Source: Burkholderiaceae bacterium (GTDB lineage Bacteria; Pseudomonadota; Gammaproteobacteria; Burkholderiales; Burkholderiaceae_E). Taken from it: DNA of 64,000 nucleotides. Made by a program: the position numbers and the translations under genes. Below, one piece after another: positions 17,177-26,656 of this stretch (position 1 is its first letter; each line of letters begins with the position of its first letter). The notes beneath the pieces were generated by a model that saw nothing but the letters and a program-made list of their open reading frames with translations, searched no databases and was not told where the DNA came from. The stretch is taken from NCBI GenBank assembly GCA_021463505.1, contig JAJTYR010000010.1, positions 1 to 64,000 on the forward strand, given 5' to 3'.

Positions 17177-18286
17177 ATGCATACAGGAAGTGCCCGCGCT
17201 CTCAGGATCGTCACGGTAGTCGGCGCGCGTCCGCAATTCATCAAAGCGGCCGCAGTGTCGCGCGTCATACGCGACCACTACACCGGCCTGATCGAGGAAC
17301 TCCTCGTCCACACCGGCCAGCACTTCGACGACAACATGTCGCGCGTGTTCTTCGACGATCTCGACATCCCACGGCCCGAATACAACCTGGAAATCTCGGG
17401 CGGAGGACATGGCGCCATGACGGGGCGGATGCTCGAGGCCATCGAGACGGTGGTCCTCGACGAGAAGCCTGATTGGGTGCTGATCTACGGTGACACCAAT
17501 TCGACGTTGGCCGGGGCACTGGTGGCAGCGAAACTGCACGTTCCCGTCGCACACGTCGAAGCCGGGCTCCGGTCGTTCAACATGCGCATGCCCGAAGAAA
17601 TCAATCGCCTCCTTGCAGATCGGGTATCGAACCTCCTGTTCTGTCCCACGGAGACGGCGGTGCGAAATCTTGCCAGGGAAGGCATCTGCGACGGCGTGCA
17701 CGAAGTCGGCGACGTGATGTACGACGTTGCCCTGTACTATCGCAACCGTGCCCGACAAGAGAGTTCGATCCTCGAACGCCTGGGCGTCGTGGAGGGCGGC
17801 TTCGTGCTTGCAACATGCCATCGCGCGGAGAACACCGATGACGCGGGGCGGCTCGAGGAGGTGGTCGCCGCGCTCGGGCTCATCGCCGAAGCGATTCCTG
17901 TGGTCTTTCCGGTTCATCCCCGCACCCGCAAGCTCGTCGACAGCCATGGGCTGGGCCGCCATCTCGAACGCGTTACTGTTGTCGAACCGCTGCCCTTCCT
18001 GGACATGATACGGCTGGAGCAATCAGCCCGAGTCATCGTGACCGACTCAGGCGGCGTTCAGAAGGAAGCATTCTTTTGCCGAGTGCCGTGCGTGACCATG
18101 CGCGACGAGACCGAGTGGGTCGAAACGGTCGAACTGGGCTGGAACACGCTCGCGGGGGTGTCGAGGGAGCGGATCGTCCTCGCGGCACTCGAGTCGCCGC
18201 CGGCCCCGGATACCGATGCCACGCCCTATGGCGACGGCCGTGCCAGCGAGCGGATCGTCGAGATCCTGGCAAACGGTGCCGACTGA
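17177..18286 (+). CDS. wbpI: UDP-GlcNAc3NAcA 2-epimerase (WbpI), non-hydrolysing
   Basis: A 369-residue epimerase of the WecB/WbpI family that converts UDP-GlcNAc3NAcA to UDP-ManNAc3NAcA. Motifs are VVGARPQFIKAAAVSR, VLIYGDTNSTLAGALVAAK, VAHVEAGLRSFNMRMPEEIN, LATCHRAENTDD and VTDSGGVQKEAFF. WFR/PEEIN wording and the operon favour WbpI over WecB. ATG 17177 begins at the conserved N-terminus, 13 bp after wbpB. Confidence 0.92.
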   Translation: MHTGSARALRIVTVVGARPQFIKAAAVSRVIRDHYTGLIEELLVHTGQHFDDNMSRVFFDDLDIPRPEYNLEISGGGHGAMTGRMLEAIETVVLDEKPDWVLIYGDTNSTLAGALVAAKLHVPVAHVEAGLRSFNMRMPEEINRLLADRVSNLLFCPTETAVRNLAREGICDGVHEVGDVMYDVALYYRNRARQESSILERLGVVEGGFVLATCHRAENTDDAGRLEEVVAALGLIAEAIPVVFPVHPRTRKLVDSHGLGRHLERVTVVEPLPFLDMIRLEQSARVIVTDSGGVQKEAFFCRVPCVTMRDETEWVETVELGWNTLAGVSRERIVLAALESPPAPDTDATPYGDGRASERIVEILANGAD

Positions 18287-18354
18287 CACGACGGAAGCGG
18301 CGGTGCCCCGACGCCGGACGCTCGCGCCTGCCGCCGCTCAACCGCGCTGACCGC

Positions 18355-19797
18355 ATGAACTTTCGGTCTGGCGCACTGGCGATGCTCACGGGCACCGCCG
18401 CCGCCCAAGCGATCCCCCTGGGTATTGCACCACTGCTCACGCGGCTGTACTCCCCCGAAGCGATCGGACTCCAGACGCTCTTCATGGGCCTCGCCGCGGC
18501 TCTGGCCGTCGCCGCTACCTGTCGCTACGATCTGGCAGTAGTGCTCGCCGACGACGACGAGGTCGCCGCGGTAAGCGCCGCGGTGCTGGGAATGACTGCG
18601 AGTCTGTGCGCGCTGCTGGTCGCCGCAGCCATCGCGGCGGCTCCATGGCTCGCCGCGCGCACCGGCCACGGGGACGACACCGGTTGGATCTGGCTGCTGC
18701 CCGCGATGGTGGCCGGCACGGCGCTGATGCAACTATCCAGTTCCCTGGTATCGCGCGCGCGCGCCTTTGGCCGGATCGCGACGGCAAACGTCGCCAACCA
18801 GGCCGCTTACGCAGCCTGCGCGATCGCGTTCGGGCTGGCCGGCGCTCACGTCGAGGGCCTGGTCACCGCGAAGACGGCCGGACAGTGGATGGGTGCCACG
18901 ACCGTGATCGGTGGTTCCTGGTATGTGCTGGCCAGGCTGCGCCTCGTGTCGTGGGCCCAAGTCGGGGCGACGCTAAAGAAGTACCGGCAGTTCCTGCTGT
19001 TTAACGCGCCGTACAGCCTGATCGGAAATGTCTCGCGTGACATGCCGATCTTCGTCTTTTCCGGTATCTCGGCGACGCAGGCCGCAGGCTTCTACGGGCT
19101 GGCCAGGATGGTGCTGATGGCCCCGGCGCTTCTGCTTTCCGGCGCGCTGAGCCAGGTCTTCTATCGCGAGGCCGTGGCGCTCAAGGGCTCCGCGAGGCTT
19201 CAGACACTCACCCTTGCGCTGCTGCGCCTCGGCCTTCTCGCCGCCGCACCCCTTTTCGCGTTTTGCACCGTATGGGGCGACGCGCTGTTCGCAGTGCTGT
19301 TCGGCCCCGGATGGCGACAGGCAGGGACGTTTGCCATGTTGCTCGCACCAGCGGCGTGGATGGCACTTCAGACCGGATGGCCTGAGCGATTGTTTGAAGT
19401 GGCCATGCGCCAGGACGTGTCGTTTCGGGTCCAGATCTGCGCAGATATAATCAATGCCGCGGCTGTCGTGACACCATTACTGGCGGGAAGGGGCGTCGTC
19501 GTGTCGGTAGGGGCATTTGCGCTCGGTACAGTCCTCTACCACACCGCCTACCTGCACGCGATCTTCCGGGTATCCGGATTCGAGTCGAAGCAGCTCGCGC
19601 GCGAGCTGCTGCTTGGTTGGGGCGTTTTCGGCGTTTCGGCGGCGCTTCTCGCAGGCGTGCGTTGTTTCGCCACGGTATCGATGCTTGCGCTCTCCATCGC
19701 AGCAATCGCCTCGGCGGCAGCGGCCACCTGGCTCGCGCTTCGCGCGTGGCCTGATGTCTTGCGAATTGCGGACGACCAGGATCCGGCGGCGACATGA
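18355..19797 (+). CDS. wzx: O-antigen flippase, Wzx/MOP superfamily
   Basis: A 480-residue polytopic protein with about 12-14 TM helices. It begins FRSGALAMLTGTAAAQAIPL and contains LLTRLYSPEAIGLQTLFMG, typical of polysaccharide transporters of the MOP group. It should flip undecaprenyl-linked repeat units to the periplasm. It occupies the same relative place as wbpF (wzx) in O5, directly before hisH2. The stop overlaps hisH2 by ATGA. Confidence 0.88.
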   Translation: MNFRSGALAMLTGTAAAQAIPLGIAPLLTRLYSPEAIGLQTLFMGLAAALAVAATCRYDLAVVLADDDEVAAVSAAVLGMTASLCALLVAAAIAAAPWLAARTGHGDDTGWIWLLPAMVAGTALMQLSSSLVSRARAFGRIATANVANQAAYAACAIAFGLAGAHVEGLVTAKTAGQWMGATTVIGGSWYVLARLRLVSWAQVGATLKKYRQFLLFNAPYSLIGNVSRDMPIFVFSGISATQAAGFYGLARMVLMAPALLLSGALSQVFYREAVALKGSARLQTLTLALLRLGLLAAAPLFAFCTVWGDALFAVLFGPGWRQAGTFAMLLAPAAWMALQTGWPERLFEVAMRQDVSFRVQICADIINAAAVVTPLLAGRGVVVSVGAFALGTVLYHTAYLHAIFRVSGFESKQLARELLLGWGVFGVSAALLAGVRCFATVSMLALSIAAIASAAAATWLALRAWPDVLRIADDQDPAAT

Positions 19798-20420
19798 TCG
19801 CAATCGTCGACTATGACATGGGCAACGTCGGTTCCGTGCGCAACATGCTCGAACGGGTGGGTGCCAAGGTCGCGGTGTCTCGCTCACCGCAGGTCTTGCG
19901 CGCGGCAGACAAGCTCGTGCTTCCGGGCGTCGGTGCGTTCGACGAAGCGATCGACAACCTGCAGCGCTTCGAACTCACTGGATTGCTCGACGAACTCGTT
20001 CGGCTGCGCGCAAAGCCGATCCTGGGCGTCTGCCTGGGTGCCCAGCTGATGACGCGTTCCAGCGAGGAGGGAATGCAACCGGGCTTCGGCTGGCTGGACG
20101 CGCGAATCGTCCGGTTCCATCCGGAGGGGGGTCGGTCGCTGCGCATACCGCACATGGGCTGGAACGTAGTGGTGCCGACTCGGCCGGGCATAGGCATTTT
20201 CGAAGGCGTGGCGGCGCCGATGCGCTTCTACTTCGTCCACTCGTATCACATGGTCACCGCTTCGCCGGAAATCGCACTGGGTGTCACGGAATACGGATAC
20301 GAGTTCACCAGCGTACTGGGTGCGCGCAATGTCCTGGCGACACAATTCCATCCCGAAAAGAGCCACAGGTACGGCCTGCAGATCTTCCGCAACTTCGTCG
20401 AACGCTTCGTGTCGTGCTGA
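19794..20420 (+). CDS. hisH2: HisH-like glutamine amidotransferase subunit for amidino-sugar synthesis
   Basis: A 208-residue class-I glutaminase. Nucleophile Cys80 is in ILGVCLGAQLM; His186 and Glu188 are in FHPEKSHR; the oxyanion strand is KLVLPGVGAFDEA. It produces ammonia from glutamine and passes it to the HisF-like partner. Its position between wzx and the amidotransferase WbpG, not in a histidine operon, marks it as the second paralogue used for the acetamidino group, as in O5. Confidence 0.9.
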   Translation: MIAIVDYDMGNVGSVRNMLERVGAKVAVSRSPQVLRAADKLVLPGVGAFDEAIDNLQRFELTGLLDELVRLRAKPILGVCLGAQLMTRSSEEGMQPGFGWLDARIVRFHPEGGRSLRIPHMGWNVVVPTRPGIGIFEGVAAPMRFYFVHSYHMVTASPEIALGVTEYGYEFTSVLGARNVLATQFHPEKSHRYGLQIFRNFVERFVSC

Positions 20421-21175
20421 AGACCCGCGTCATCCCATCCCTGCTCCTCCGGGGCCGGGGTCTCTACAAGACCAGGCAGTTCAAGGATCCGAAGTACGTC
20501 GGCGACCCGGTCAACGCGGTCAAGATCTTCAACGAGAAGGAGGTCGACGAGCTCATCCTTCTAGACATCTCGGCTACCGCGGAGAAAAAGGAACCGGACT
20601 TCGGCTTGGTCGAGGAAATCGCCAGTGAATGCTTCATGCCTCTGAGCTACGGTGGCGGCGTGACGACGATCGAACAGATGCGGCGCCTGTACCGGCTCGG
20701 GGTGGAGAAAATCTCCCTCAATACCGCTGCTTTCACGGACCGCCGCTTGGTCGAGGTCGCCTGCAGGACTTTCGGGAGCTCCAGCGTGATCGTGTCGATT
20801 GACACGAAGTCGTCCCTCTTCGGCAAGCGCGAGGTCTGGATCAATGGAGGGCGCGTAAATACGAAAGAAGACCCGCTGCGATATGCAGAGCAGCTCGCCC
20901 GCCTTGGCGCCGGCGAGATCCTCGTCAACTCGATCGACCGCGACGGTACGATGTCCGGCTACGACATCGTATTTCTGAGGATGCTGTCCGCGAGGGTCGG
21001 CGTGCCCATCATCGCGTGCGGTGGCGCCGGGTCGCTCGAGCACATGCAGGAAGCAGTCACGGAGGCCGGGGTAACCGCTGTCGCGGCCGGCAGCATGTTC
21101 GTCTTTCACGGACGACACCGGGCAGTACTCATCAACTATCCTGCGCGCGCAGTGCTCGAGGCGCGCTTGCCCTGA
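20414..21175 (+). CDS. hisF2: HisF-like cyclase-homologue subunit for amidino-sugar synthesis
   Basis: A 253-residue TIM barrel related to HisF. The first catalytic Asp region of true HisF (LDVKDG) is replaced by SLLLRGRGLYK, whereas SIDTK (second Asp) and FGLVEEIASECFMPLSYGGG are kept. This pattern is typical of O-antigen HisF2 proteins, which channel ammonia but need not cyclise imidazole glycerol phosphate. It starts at GTG 20414, overlapping hisH2 by 7 bp. Confidence 0.9.
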   Translation: MLKTRVIPSLLLRGRGLYKTRQFKDPKYVGDPVNAVKIFNEKEVDELILLDISATAEKKEPDFGLVEEIASECFMPLSYGGGVTTIEQMRRLYRLGVEKISLNTAAFTDRRLVEVACRTFGSSSVIVSIDTKSSLFGKREVWINGGRVNTKEDPLRYAEQLARLGAGEILVNSIDRDGTMSGYDIVFLRMLSARVGVPIIACGGAGSLEHMQEAVTEAGVTAVAAGSMFVFHGRHRAVLINYPARAVLEARLP

Positions 21176-21213
21176 CGCAGCAGTGAACCGGACGAACCCG
21201 CACGGACCCCAGG

Positions 21214-22338
21214 ATGCAACCCCGTACCTACCGGATCTGCACGCGATGCGTGATGGATACCTCCGATCCCGACATAAACTTCGACTCCGACGGTGTCTGC
21301 TCACACTGTCGACAGTACGACGCATTGGTGCGAGATCAGATCGAACGCGCCAACCGCGGCGAACGGCAGGATGAACTCGGGGCGATCGTCGAACGCATCA
21401 AGAAGGCGGGGGCCGGCCGGGAGTACGACTGCATCATGGGCCTGAGCGGTGGCGTCGACAGCTCGTACGTGGCCTACGTGGCCAAGAAACTGGGGCTGCG
21501 ACCGTTGGCGGTCCACTTCGACAGTGGATGGAACTCGGAGCTGGCCGTCAACAACATCGAGAACATCGTCAAGAAGCTGGGCATCGACCTGCAGACATTC
21601 GTCGTCGACTGGGAGGAGATGCGCGATCTGCAACTCGCATTCTTCAAGGCGTCGGTGGCGAATTGCGACATCCCGACCGACCACGCGTTTCCTGCGGTGC
21701 TGTACCGCGAAGCCGCCCGGCACCGGATCGGATACATCCTCTCCGGCACGAACCACGCAACCGAGTTCATCCTGCCCAAGGCATGGGGGCACACGTCCAG
21801 CGACAAGCGGCACCTCGTCGATGTGCAGAGGAAGTTCGGAACCGCCACGCTGAGGACCTATCCGACGATCGGCTTCTTCGCGCAATACGTCTACTATCCG
21901 TACATCTGCCGGATCCGGACAGTCCGTCCACTGAACTACATTCCCTACAACAAGACCGAAGCGAAGCGAATCATCTCCGAGGAACTCGGATGGCGCGACT
22001 ACGGCGGCAAGCATCACGAGTCGGTTTTCACCCGGTTCTTCCAGGGCTGCTATCTGCCGACCAAGTTCGGATACGACAAGCGCCGCGCACACCTCGCGTC
22101 GCTGATCAACTCCGGCCAGATGGCGCGGGCGGATGCCCTCCTCGAGCTTGAACGACCCACCTACGATCCCGCGCAACAACTCGAGGACAAGGTCTTTGTC
22201 GCCAAGAAGCTCGGCGTTACGCCAGCGGAACTCGACGCCATCTTCGCGCAGCCGAACCGGAGCTACTCCGACTTTGCGTCGAGCGACCGCGTGCTGCGCG
22301 TTGCGCTCAAAGTCAAGCGCGCAGTGTTCGGTGTATGA
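21214..22338 (+). CDS. wbpG: N-acetyl sugar amidotransferase (WbpG)
   Basis: A 374-residue PP-loop ATP pyrophosphatase. The N-terminal zinc-type cysteines are CTRCVMDTSDPDINFD and CSHC; the PP-loop MGLSGGVDSSYVAYV begins at ~residue 76. It activates the acetamido carbonyl as an adenylate so that ammonia from HisH2/HisF2 can form an acetamidino group, giving ManNAc3NAmA-type residues. The stop overlaps wzy by ATGA. Confidence 0.92.
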   Translation: MQPRTYRICTRCVMDTSDPDINFDSDGVCSHCRQYDALVRDQIERANRGERQDELGAIVERIKKAGAGREYDCIMGLSGGVDSSYVAYVAKKLGLRPLAVHFDSGWNSELAVNNIENIVKKLGIDLQTFVVDWEEMRDLQLAFFKASVANCDIPTDHAFPAVLYREAARHRIGYILSGTNHATEFILPKAWGHTSSDKRHLVDVQRKFGTATLRTYPTIGFFAQYVYYPYICRIRTVRPLNYIPYNKTEAKRIISEELGWRDYGGKHHESVFTRFFQGCYLPTKFGYDKRRAHLASLINSGQMARADALLELERPTYDPAQQLEDKVFVAKKLGVTPAELDAIFAQPNRSYSDFASSDRVLRVALKVKRAVFGV

Positions 22339-23621
22339 GCAGTCTGTCGACTGTGCCCAGACGCGCTCGCTGCGAGCACGGCCTGTTCGTCCTGTACAGC
22401 CTGATGCTGATCTGGCTGCTGTCGTCCTGCCTGTACTACGCACAGAGCGCCGACGAACCGATGGAATTCGCGCGCCCGCTGATCCTCTGCATCGCGACGT
22501 TCTGGATCGGCTATTTCGCGGTGTCGTGGCTCATCGGTGGTTGGACCGCTTCGCCAGGACTGAGGATGCACCCTCTTCCAGATCGATGGATCGATCTGCT
22601 GATCGTGTCATTGTTCGCGCTCTTTCTGGGGGTCATCATCATTCATCTATCGACCCTGGGCTACCTTCCCGCCTGGCGTGCGTGGCATGCCCAGGACGAT
22701 TTCGCAGCCGCGCGGATTCGACAGGAAGGCTACTACGCGCTGGACGTCTGGAAGCGATACGCGTCGGACTACGCCATCAAGGGAATCGGCCCCACTGTCC
22801 TGGTGCTGGCAATGCACCGACGCTCGCCGGTATTCTGGCCGGCGCTGCTGGCGGGAGCGTTCTATACGACATCCCTGTTCGTGAAAGTCAACCCGATCTA
22901 CCTGCTGCTGCCGCTCGTCTTCTACCTGTGCCTTCGACGCCGGTTCGCGGCGGCGCTCGGCATCGCTTTCGTGATGGTTGCGTCCGTGGCGGTCAACTGG
23001 TCGATATCGAGCGCAGAGGTCCGGGAGGACTTGGGTGCCGCCGCGATGCCATTGATCCAGAAGAGCCCCCACAGGATTGGCGAACCGTCTCGACCACAAC
23101 TGGACATACCCGGTTGGACACTGGTGCTCTCGTTCCGCGAGCGATTGATCATCGTGCCCAGCCGCGTCATTGCGCAGTGGTACTACCAGTACAAGGATTC
23201 GGTCGATCGAGAAGACGGGTGCGGTTACCGTCTGGTGGCGAAACTGCTCGGCTGCGATTACGTCCACATCCCGACCAAACTCTACGGGATCTACTACCAG
23301 GAGCTTGTCCGGGGGCAGGGCCTCACCGGCAGCCTGAACTCCGGCTCCTATATGCACGACTTTGCCAACTACGGCTACACCGGCGTGGTACTCGGCGCGA
23401 TCGTGTTTGCCCTGCTTTTCTCCGCGTTGCGCTTTCTGTGCCGGGGCCAGGCGCCGCTTCTTGCCCTCAACGTCATGCCGGTGCTCAGTCTCGCCGAGAT
23501 GCCGCTTACCACCCTTCTCAACTCGGGTGGCTGGATGTTCATCATGCTGGCCTCCCTGTTGGTCGTCTACGGCGGCCACCTGCTGCCCGCCGCTTTGGCC
23601 TCGGAGGGCGTCACCCGTTGA
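22335..23621 (+). CDS. wzy: Putative O-antigen polymerase (Wzy)
   Basis: A 428-residue integral membrane protein with about ten hydrophobic segments and a large hydrophilic loop (~residues 225-330) facing the periplasm. It contains SGSYMHDFANYGYTGVVLG, similar to the short Asn/Gly-containing motif shared by many Wzy polymerases. No enzyme motif is present. Sequence conservation in this family is poor, so the call rests on topology and on location between WbpG and glycosyltransferases. Confidence 0.72.
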   Translation: MSSLSTVPRRARCEHGLFVLYSLMLIWLLSSCLYYAQSADEPMEFARPLILCIATFWIGYFAVSWLIGGWTASPGLRMHPLPDRWIDLLIVSLFALFLGVIIIHLSTLGYLPAWRAWHAQDDFAAARIRQEGYYALDVWKRYASDYAIKGIGPTVLVLAMHRRSPVFWPALLAGAFYTTSLFVKVNPIYLLLPLVFYLCLRRRFAAALGIAFVMVASVAVNWSISSAEVREDLGAAAMPLIQKSPHRIGEPSRPQLDIPGWTLVLSFRERLIIVPSRVIAQWYYQYKDSVDREDGCGYRLVAKLLGCDYVHIPTKLYGIYYQELVRGQGLTGSLNSGSYMHDFANYGYTGVVLGAIVFALLFSALRFLCRGQAPLLALNVMPVLSLAEMPLTTLLNSGGWMFIMLASLLVVYGGHLLPAALASEGVTR

Positions 23622-24739
23622 CCAAGATCTGCCATATGTCGACAGCTCACAACGCCTCGGACATCCGCATCGTCCGGAAGGAATGCCGCGCCGCCGTCAA
23701 TGCGGGGTTCGACACAGTCGTGGTGGTTCGTGGCGAACTTCCGGCTGACTGCGGGAAGGTCCGGCAGGTCAAGGTCGCCGCCCCGTCCGGTGGGCGCCTC
23801 GCGCGCTTCGTGCTGGGCGCAGCGCGCATCTATCGAATGGCGATGCGGGAGAACGCCGATATTTACCACTTCCACGACCCCGATTTGCTGCCCTATGGCC
23901 TGGTGATGCGCGCCCGCGGAGCAAAAGTGATCTACGACGCGCATGAGGATGTCCCTCGCGACATCCTGTCCAAGGACTGGATTCCCGGACCGATGCGGCG
24001 CCTCGTGTCGACCACGTTCGAGGCGTTCGAGGACTACGCAGCCCGCCGGATGACCGCCGTCGTAGCCGCAACGCCGCACATCGGCGAGCGCCTGCGCGCA
24101 GTCAACCCGCAGACCGTCATCGTCAACAACTATCCGTTCTCCGACGAACTCGCGTCGAGCGCCGAAGGGTGCGTCGACGCAGAGCAGGCGCGCACCGCCT
24201 TCTGCTATGTGGGCGGCGTCTCGTCGATTCGCGGAGCACGCGAAATGCTCGAGGCGACCCGCATCAGCGAACTCGGATTGCGCATCGCCGGTCCGATCGA
24301 GACCGAGGCCCTGCAGAGACAGATGCAATTGCACGATGGTTGGCGCTTCGCCGAATACCTCGGTGTAATCGATCGCGAAGCAGTGAGGCGCCTGATGAAC
24401 CGGAGCATTGCCGGTCTGGTGCTGTTTCACCCCGAACCCAACCACGTCAACGCGCAGCCGAACAAGCTGTTCGAATACATGTCAGCCGGAATTCCTGTGA
24501 TCGCCTCGCACTTCCCGTTGTGGCGGGACATCGTCGAGCGCTTCGATTGCGGCATCTGCGTCGATCCGCTCGATCCGGCCAGGATCGCGGAAGCCATGCG
24601 GCTCCTCGCCGGAGATCCTCCGCTCGCGCGGCGCATGGGTTACAACGGGCGCGCTGCCGTGCTCGAGCGATTCAACTGGGAGCAGGAACAAGGGCGGTTG
24701 CTGCAGTTGTACCGGGAGCTTTCCGGCTCGGCGGTCTGA
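23618..24739 (+). CDS. Glycosyltransferase family 4 (WbpH-like)
   Basis: A 373-residue GT-B enzyme. The N-terminus KICHMSTAHNASDIRIVRKEC matches the WbpH-type start. Then come ADIYHFHDPDLLPYGL and KVIYDAHEDVPRD, and the nucleotide-sugar domain has PNKLFEYMSAGIPVIAS. TTG 23618 overlaps the wzy stop and keeps the conserved KICH; an ATG six codons later would remove it. Probably adds one HexNAc-uronic acid residue to the lipid-linked unit; donor not determined. Confidence 0.85.
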   Translation: MTKICHMSTAHNASDIRIVRKECRAAVNAGFDTVVVVRGELPADCGKVRQVKVAAPSGGRLARFVLGAARIYRMAMRENADIYHFHDPDLLPYGLVMRARGAKVIYDAHEDVPRDILSKDWIPGPMRRLVSTTFEAFEDYAARRMTAVVAATPHIGERLRAVNPQTVIVNNYPFSDELASSAEGCVDAEQARTAFCYVGGVSSIRGAREMLEATRISELGLRIAGPIETEALQRQMQLHDGWRFAEYLGVIDREAVRRLMNRSIAGLVLFHPEPNHVNAQPNKLFEYMSAGIPVIASHFPLWRDIVERFDCGICVDPLDPARIAEAMRLLAGDPPLARRMGYNGRAAVLERFNWEQEQGRLLQLYRELSGSAV

Positions 24740-24754
24740 CGGGGAGCGCATCCA

Positions 24755-26656
24755 ATGTGCGGTATTGCCGGGATGCTTGCCGTAGGGATGATCGACCTCA
24801 GCCCGGTGTTTTCGATGACCTCGGTGCAGGCGCATCGCGGACCGGACGATGCGGGTCACGCGCTATTCAAGGCGCCGGGCGCCCCGCCGGTACAGACCAA
24901 GCGGCAGGAGGAGGGCGAGCGGCTCGAAGGGATGTTGGCGCTGGGCCATCGTCGCCTGTCGATCATCGCCCGCGGCGATGGCGGTCACCAACCGATGAGT
25001 TACGCGGACGGCCGCTATTGGATCACCTACAACGGCGAGATCTACAACTACCGTGAGCTCCGGGACGAGTTGCGCGCGCTCGGCTACTCGATCGCGTCGG
25101 AGTCGGACACCGAGGTCGTCCTCGCCGCATTCTCAGCCTGGGGAAACGCCTGCTTCCACCGGTTCAACGGCATGTGGGCACTCGCCATCTGGGATTCGCG
25201 CCGCCGGGAACTGACTCTTTCCCGCGATCGGTTCGGTGTCAAGCCTCTTCACCTGCGAAGGCACGGCAACGCGCTATTCTTCGCGTCGGAGATCAAGGGG
25301 TTGCTGGCGGGCACGAGCGCCCGTGCACGCGCGAATGCACAGACCGTCCACGACTTCCTCGTCCACGGTGCCGCCAACTGCGACAACGACACCTTCTTCG
25401 ACGGCATCACCGCGTTCCCCCCCGGTTGTGTAGCCACCTTGAAGCCGGATCGCGACTTGACCGTCGAGCCCGAACCTTACTGGCGACTCGACCCGACCGC
25501 GACTCGCGAGATCCCCTTTGCCCGGGCCTGCGACGAGTTCCGTGACCTGCTGACGTCGTCGGTCCGGATCCGAATGCGCAGCGACGTGCCGGTCGGGGCA
25601 TGTCTGTCCGGAGGTCTCGATTCGTCGAGCATCGTGTGCCTGATGGATCGCGACACTTCAGGCGGCGCTATTCATACCTTCACCGCCCGCTTTCCAGAGC
25701 CCGAGTTCGACGAGAGTGCGTGGGCGCGCTGCGTGATCGAGGCGACCGGCGTCACCGGCCATTTCTCGATGCCGACCGAATCGGGCCTGCTCGAGGATCT
25801 CGACGAGCTGATCTGGCACCAGGAGGAGCCGTTCTCGACGGCGAGCCTGTATGCGCAGTGGCTGGTCATGAAGCAGGCACGCGAGCACGACATTCCGGTG
25901 CTGCTCGATGGACAGGGGGCCGACGAGATCCTTGCAGGTTACCGCAAGTTCTATGCGTTTCACATCCTGGCGCTCGTGCGCGCCCACCGCATCGCCTCTG
26001 CGATGGGCGAGTTCGCCGCGCTACTGCGCCACGGCGACCGGGGATACCTGCGTTGGCGTGAGGGCGCGCGCTACCTCCCGGCATTCATGCAACGCCACGT
26101 CGTGTCCGGCAGGGACTTCGTCACGCCGGAACTCGCGCACACGACAAGAACCGGTCACGTCGCTCTGGGTGCTTCGGGAGACCTCCGCATGCGCCAGATG
26201 CTCGACCTGACCCGCTACAGCGTGCCCAGCCTCTTGCGTTACGAGGATCGGAACTCGATGGCCTGGTCCATCGAGAGTCGCGTTCCGTTTCTCGATTACA
26301 GGCTGGTCGAATTCGCGTTGTCGTTGCCGGTCGAGCACAAGTTGCGCGGCGGGCGCACCAAGGCCGTGCTGCGCGCGGGACTTCGCGGCATCGTTCCAGA
26401 CCGCGTACTGGAACGCCGTGACAAGATGGGATTCGTCACGCCGCAATCGCGATGGATGGAAGCCGACCTCGGCCGACAAGTCGAGCGCGCCTGCGCCGAC
26501 GCGCCAGCCTTGCTGCGGCGCTGGTTCGGTTTCGATGCCATGTTGAGGGCGTGGCGCACCGGGTCGTCGCGCGAGCGTCGATCAATGCAGGCGCTCGTCT
26601 TTCGCGCGGGCATCCTGGCCCGATGGGCCAGACGATTCGAAATCTCGGCAGAATGA
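24755..26656 (+). CDS. asnB: Asparagine synthase-like glutamine amidotransferase (AsnB/WbpS type)
   Basis: A 633-residue protein. The N-terminal class-II glutaminase has catalytic Cys2 (MCGIAG), AHRGPDDAG, HRRLSII and YNGEIYNYRELR. The C-terminal synthetase domain has the PP-loop ACLSGGLDSSSIV (~residue 283) and LLDGQGADEILAGYRKF. In polysaccharide loci such proteins convert a uronic acid carboxylate to the carboxamide, so the target may be a HexNAc-uronate made here; housekeeping asparagine synthesis cannot be excluded. 15 bp follow the upstream GT. Confidence 0.88.
   Translation: MCGIAGMLAVGMIDLSPVFSMTSVQAHRGPDDAGHALFKAPGAPPVQTKRQEEGERLEGMLALGHRRLSIIARGDGGHQPMSYADGRYWITYNGEIYNYRELRDELRALGYSIASESDTEVVLAAFSAWGNACFHRFNGMWALAIWDSRRRELTLSRDRFGVKPLHLRRHGNALFFASEIKGLLAGTSARARANAQTVHDFLVHGAANCDNDTFFDGITAFPPGCVATLKPDRDLTVEPEPYWRLDPTATREIPFARACDEFRDLLTSSVRIRMRSDVPVGACLSGGLDSSSIVCLMDRDTSGGAIHTFTARFPEPEFDESAWARCVIEATGVTGHFSMPTESGLLEDLDELIWHQEEPFSTASLYAQWLVMKQAREHDIPVLLDGQGADEILAGYRKFYAFHILALVRAHRIASAMGEFAALLRHGDRGYLRWREGARYLPAFMQRHVVSGRDFVTPELAHTTRTGHVALGASGDLRMRQMLDLTRYSVPSLLRYEDRNSMAWSIESRVPFLDYRLVEFALSLPVEHKLRGGRTKAVLRAGLRGIVPDRVLERRDKMGFVTPQSRWMEADLGRQVERACADAPALLRRWFGFDAMLRAWRTGSSRERRSMQALVFRAGILARWARRFEISAE

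Noticed and set aside
24755-26656. Calling the asnB-like gene ordinary housekeeping asparagine synthase.
   Set aside because: Its tight placement between glycosyltransferases, overlapping the next one, favours a glycan amidation role, though housekeeping use cannot be excluded.
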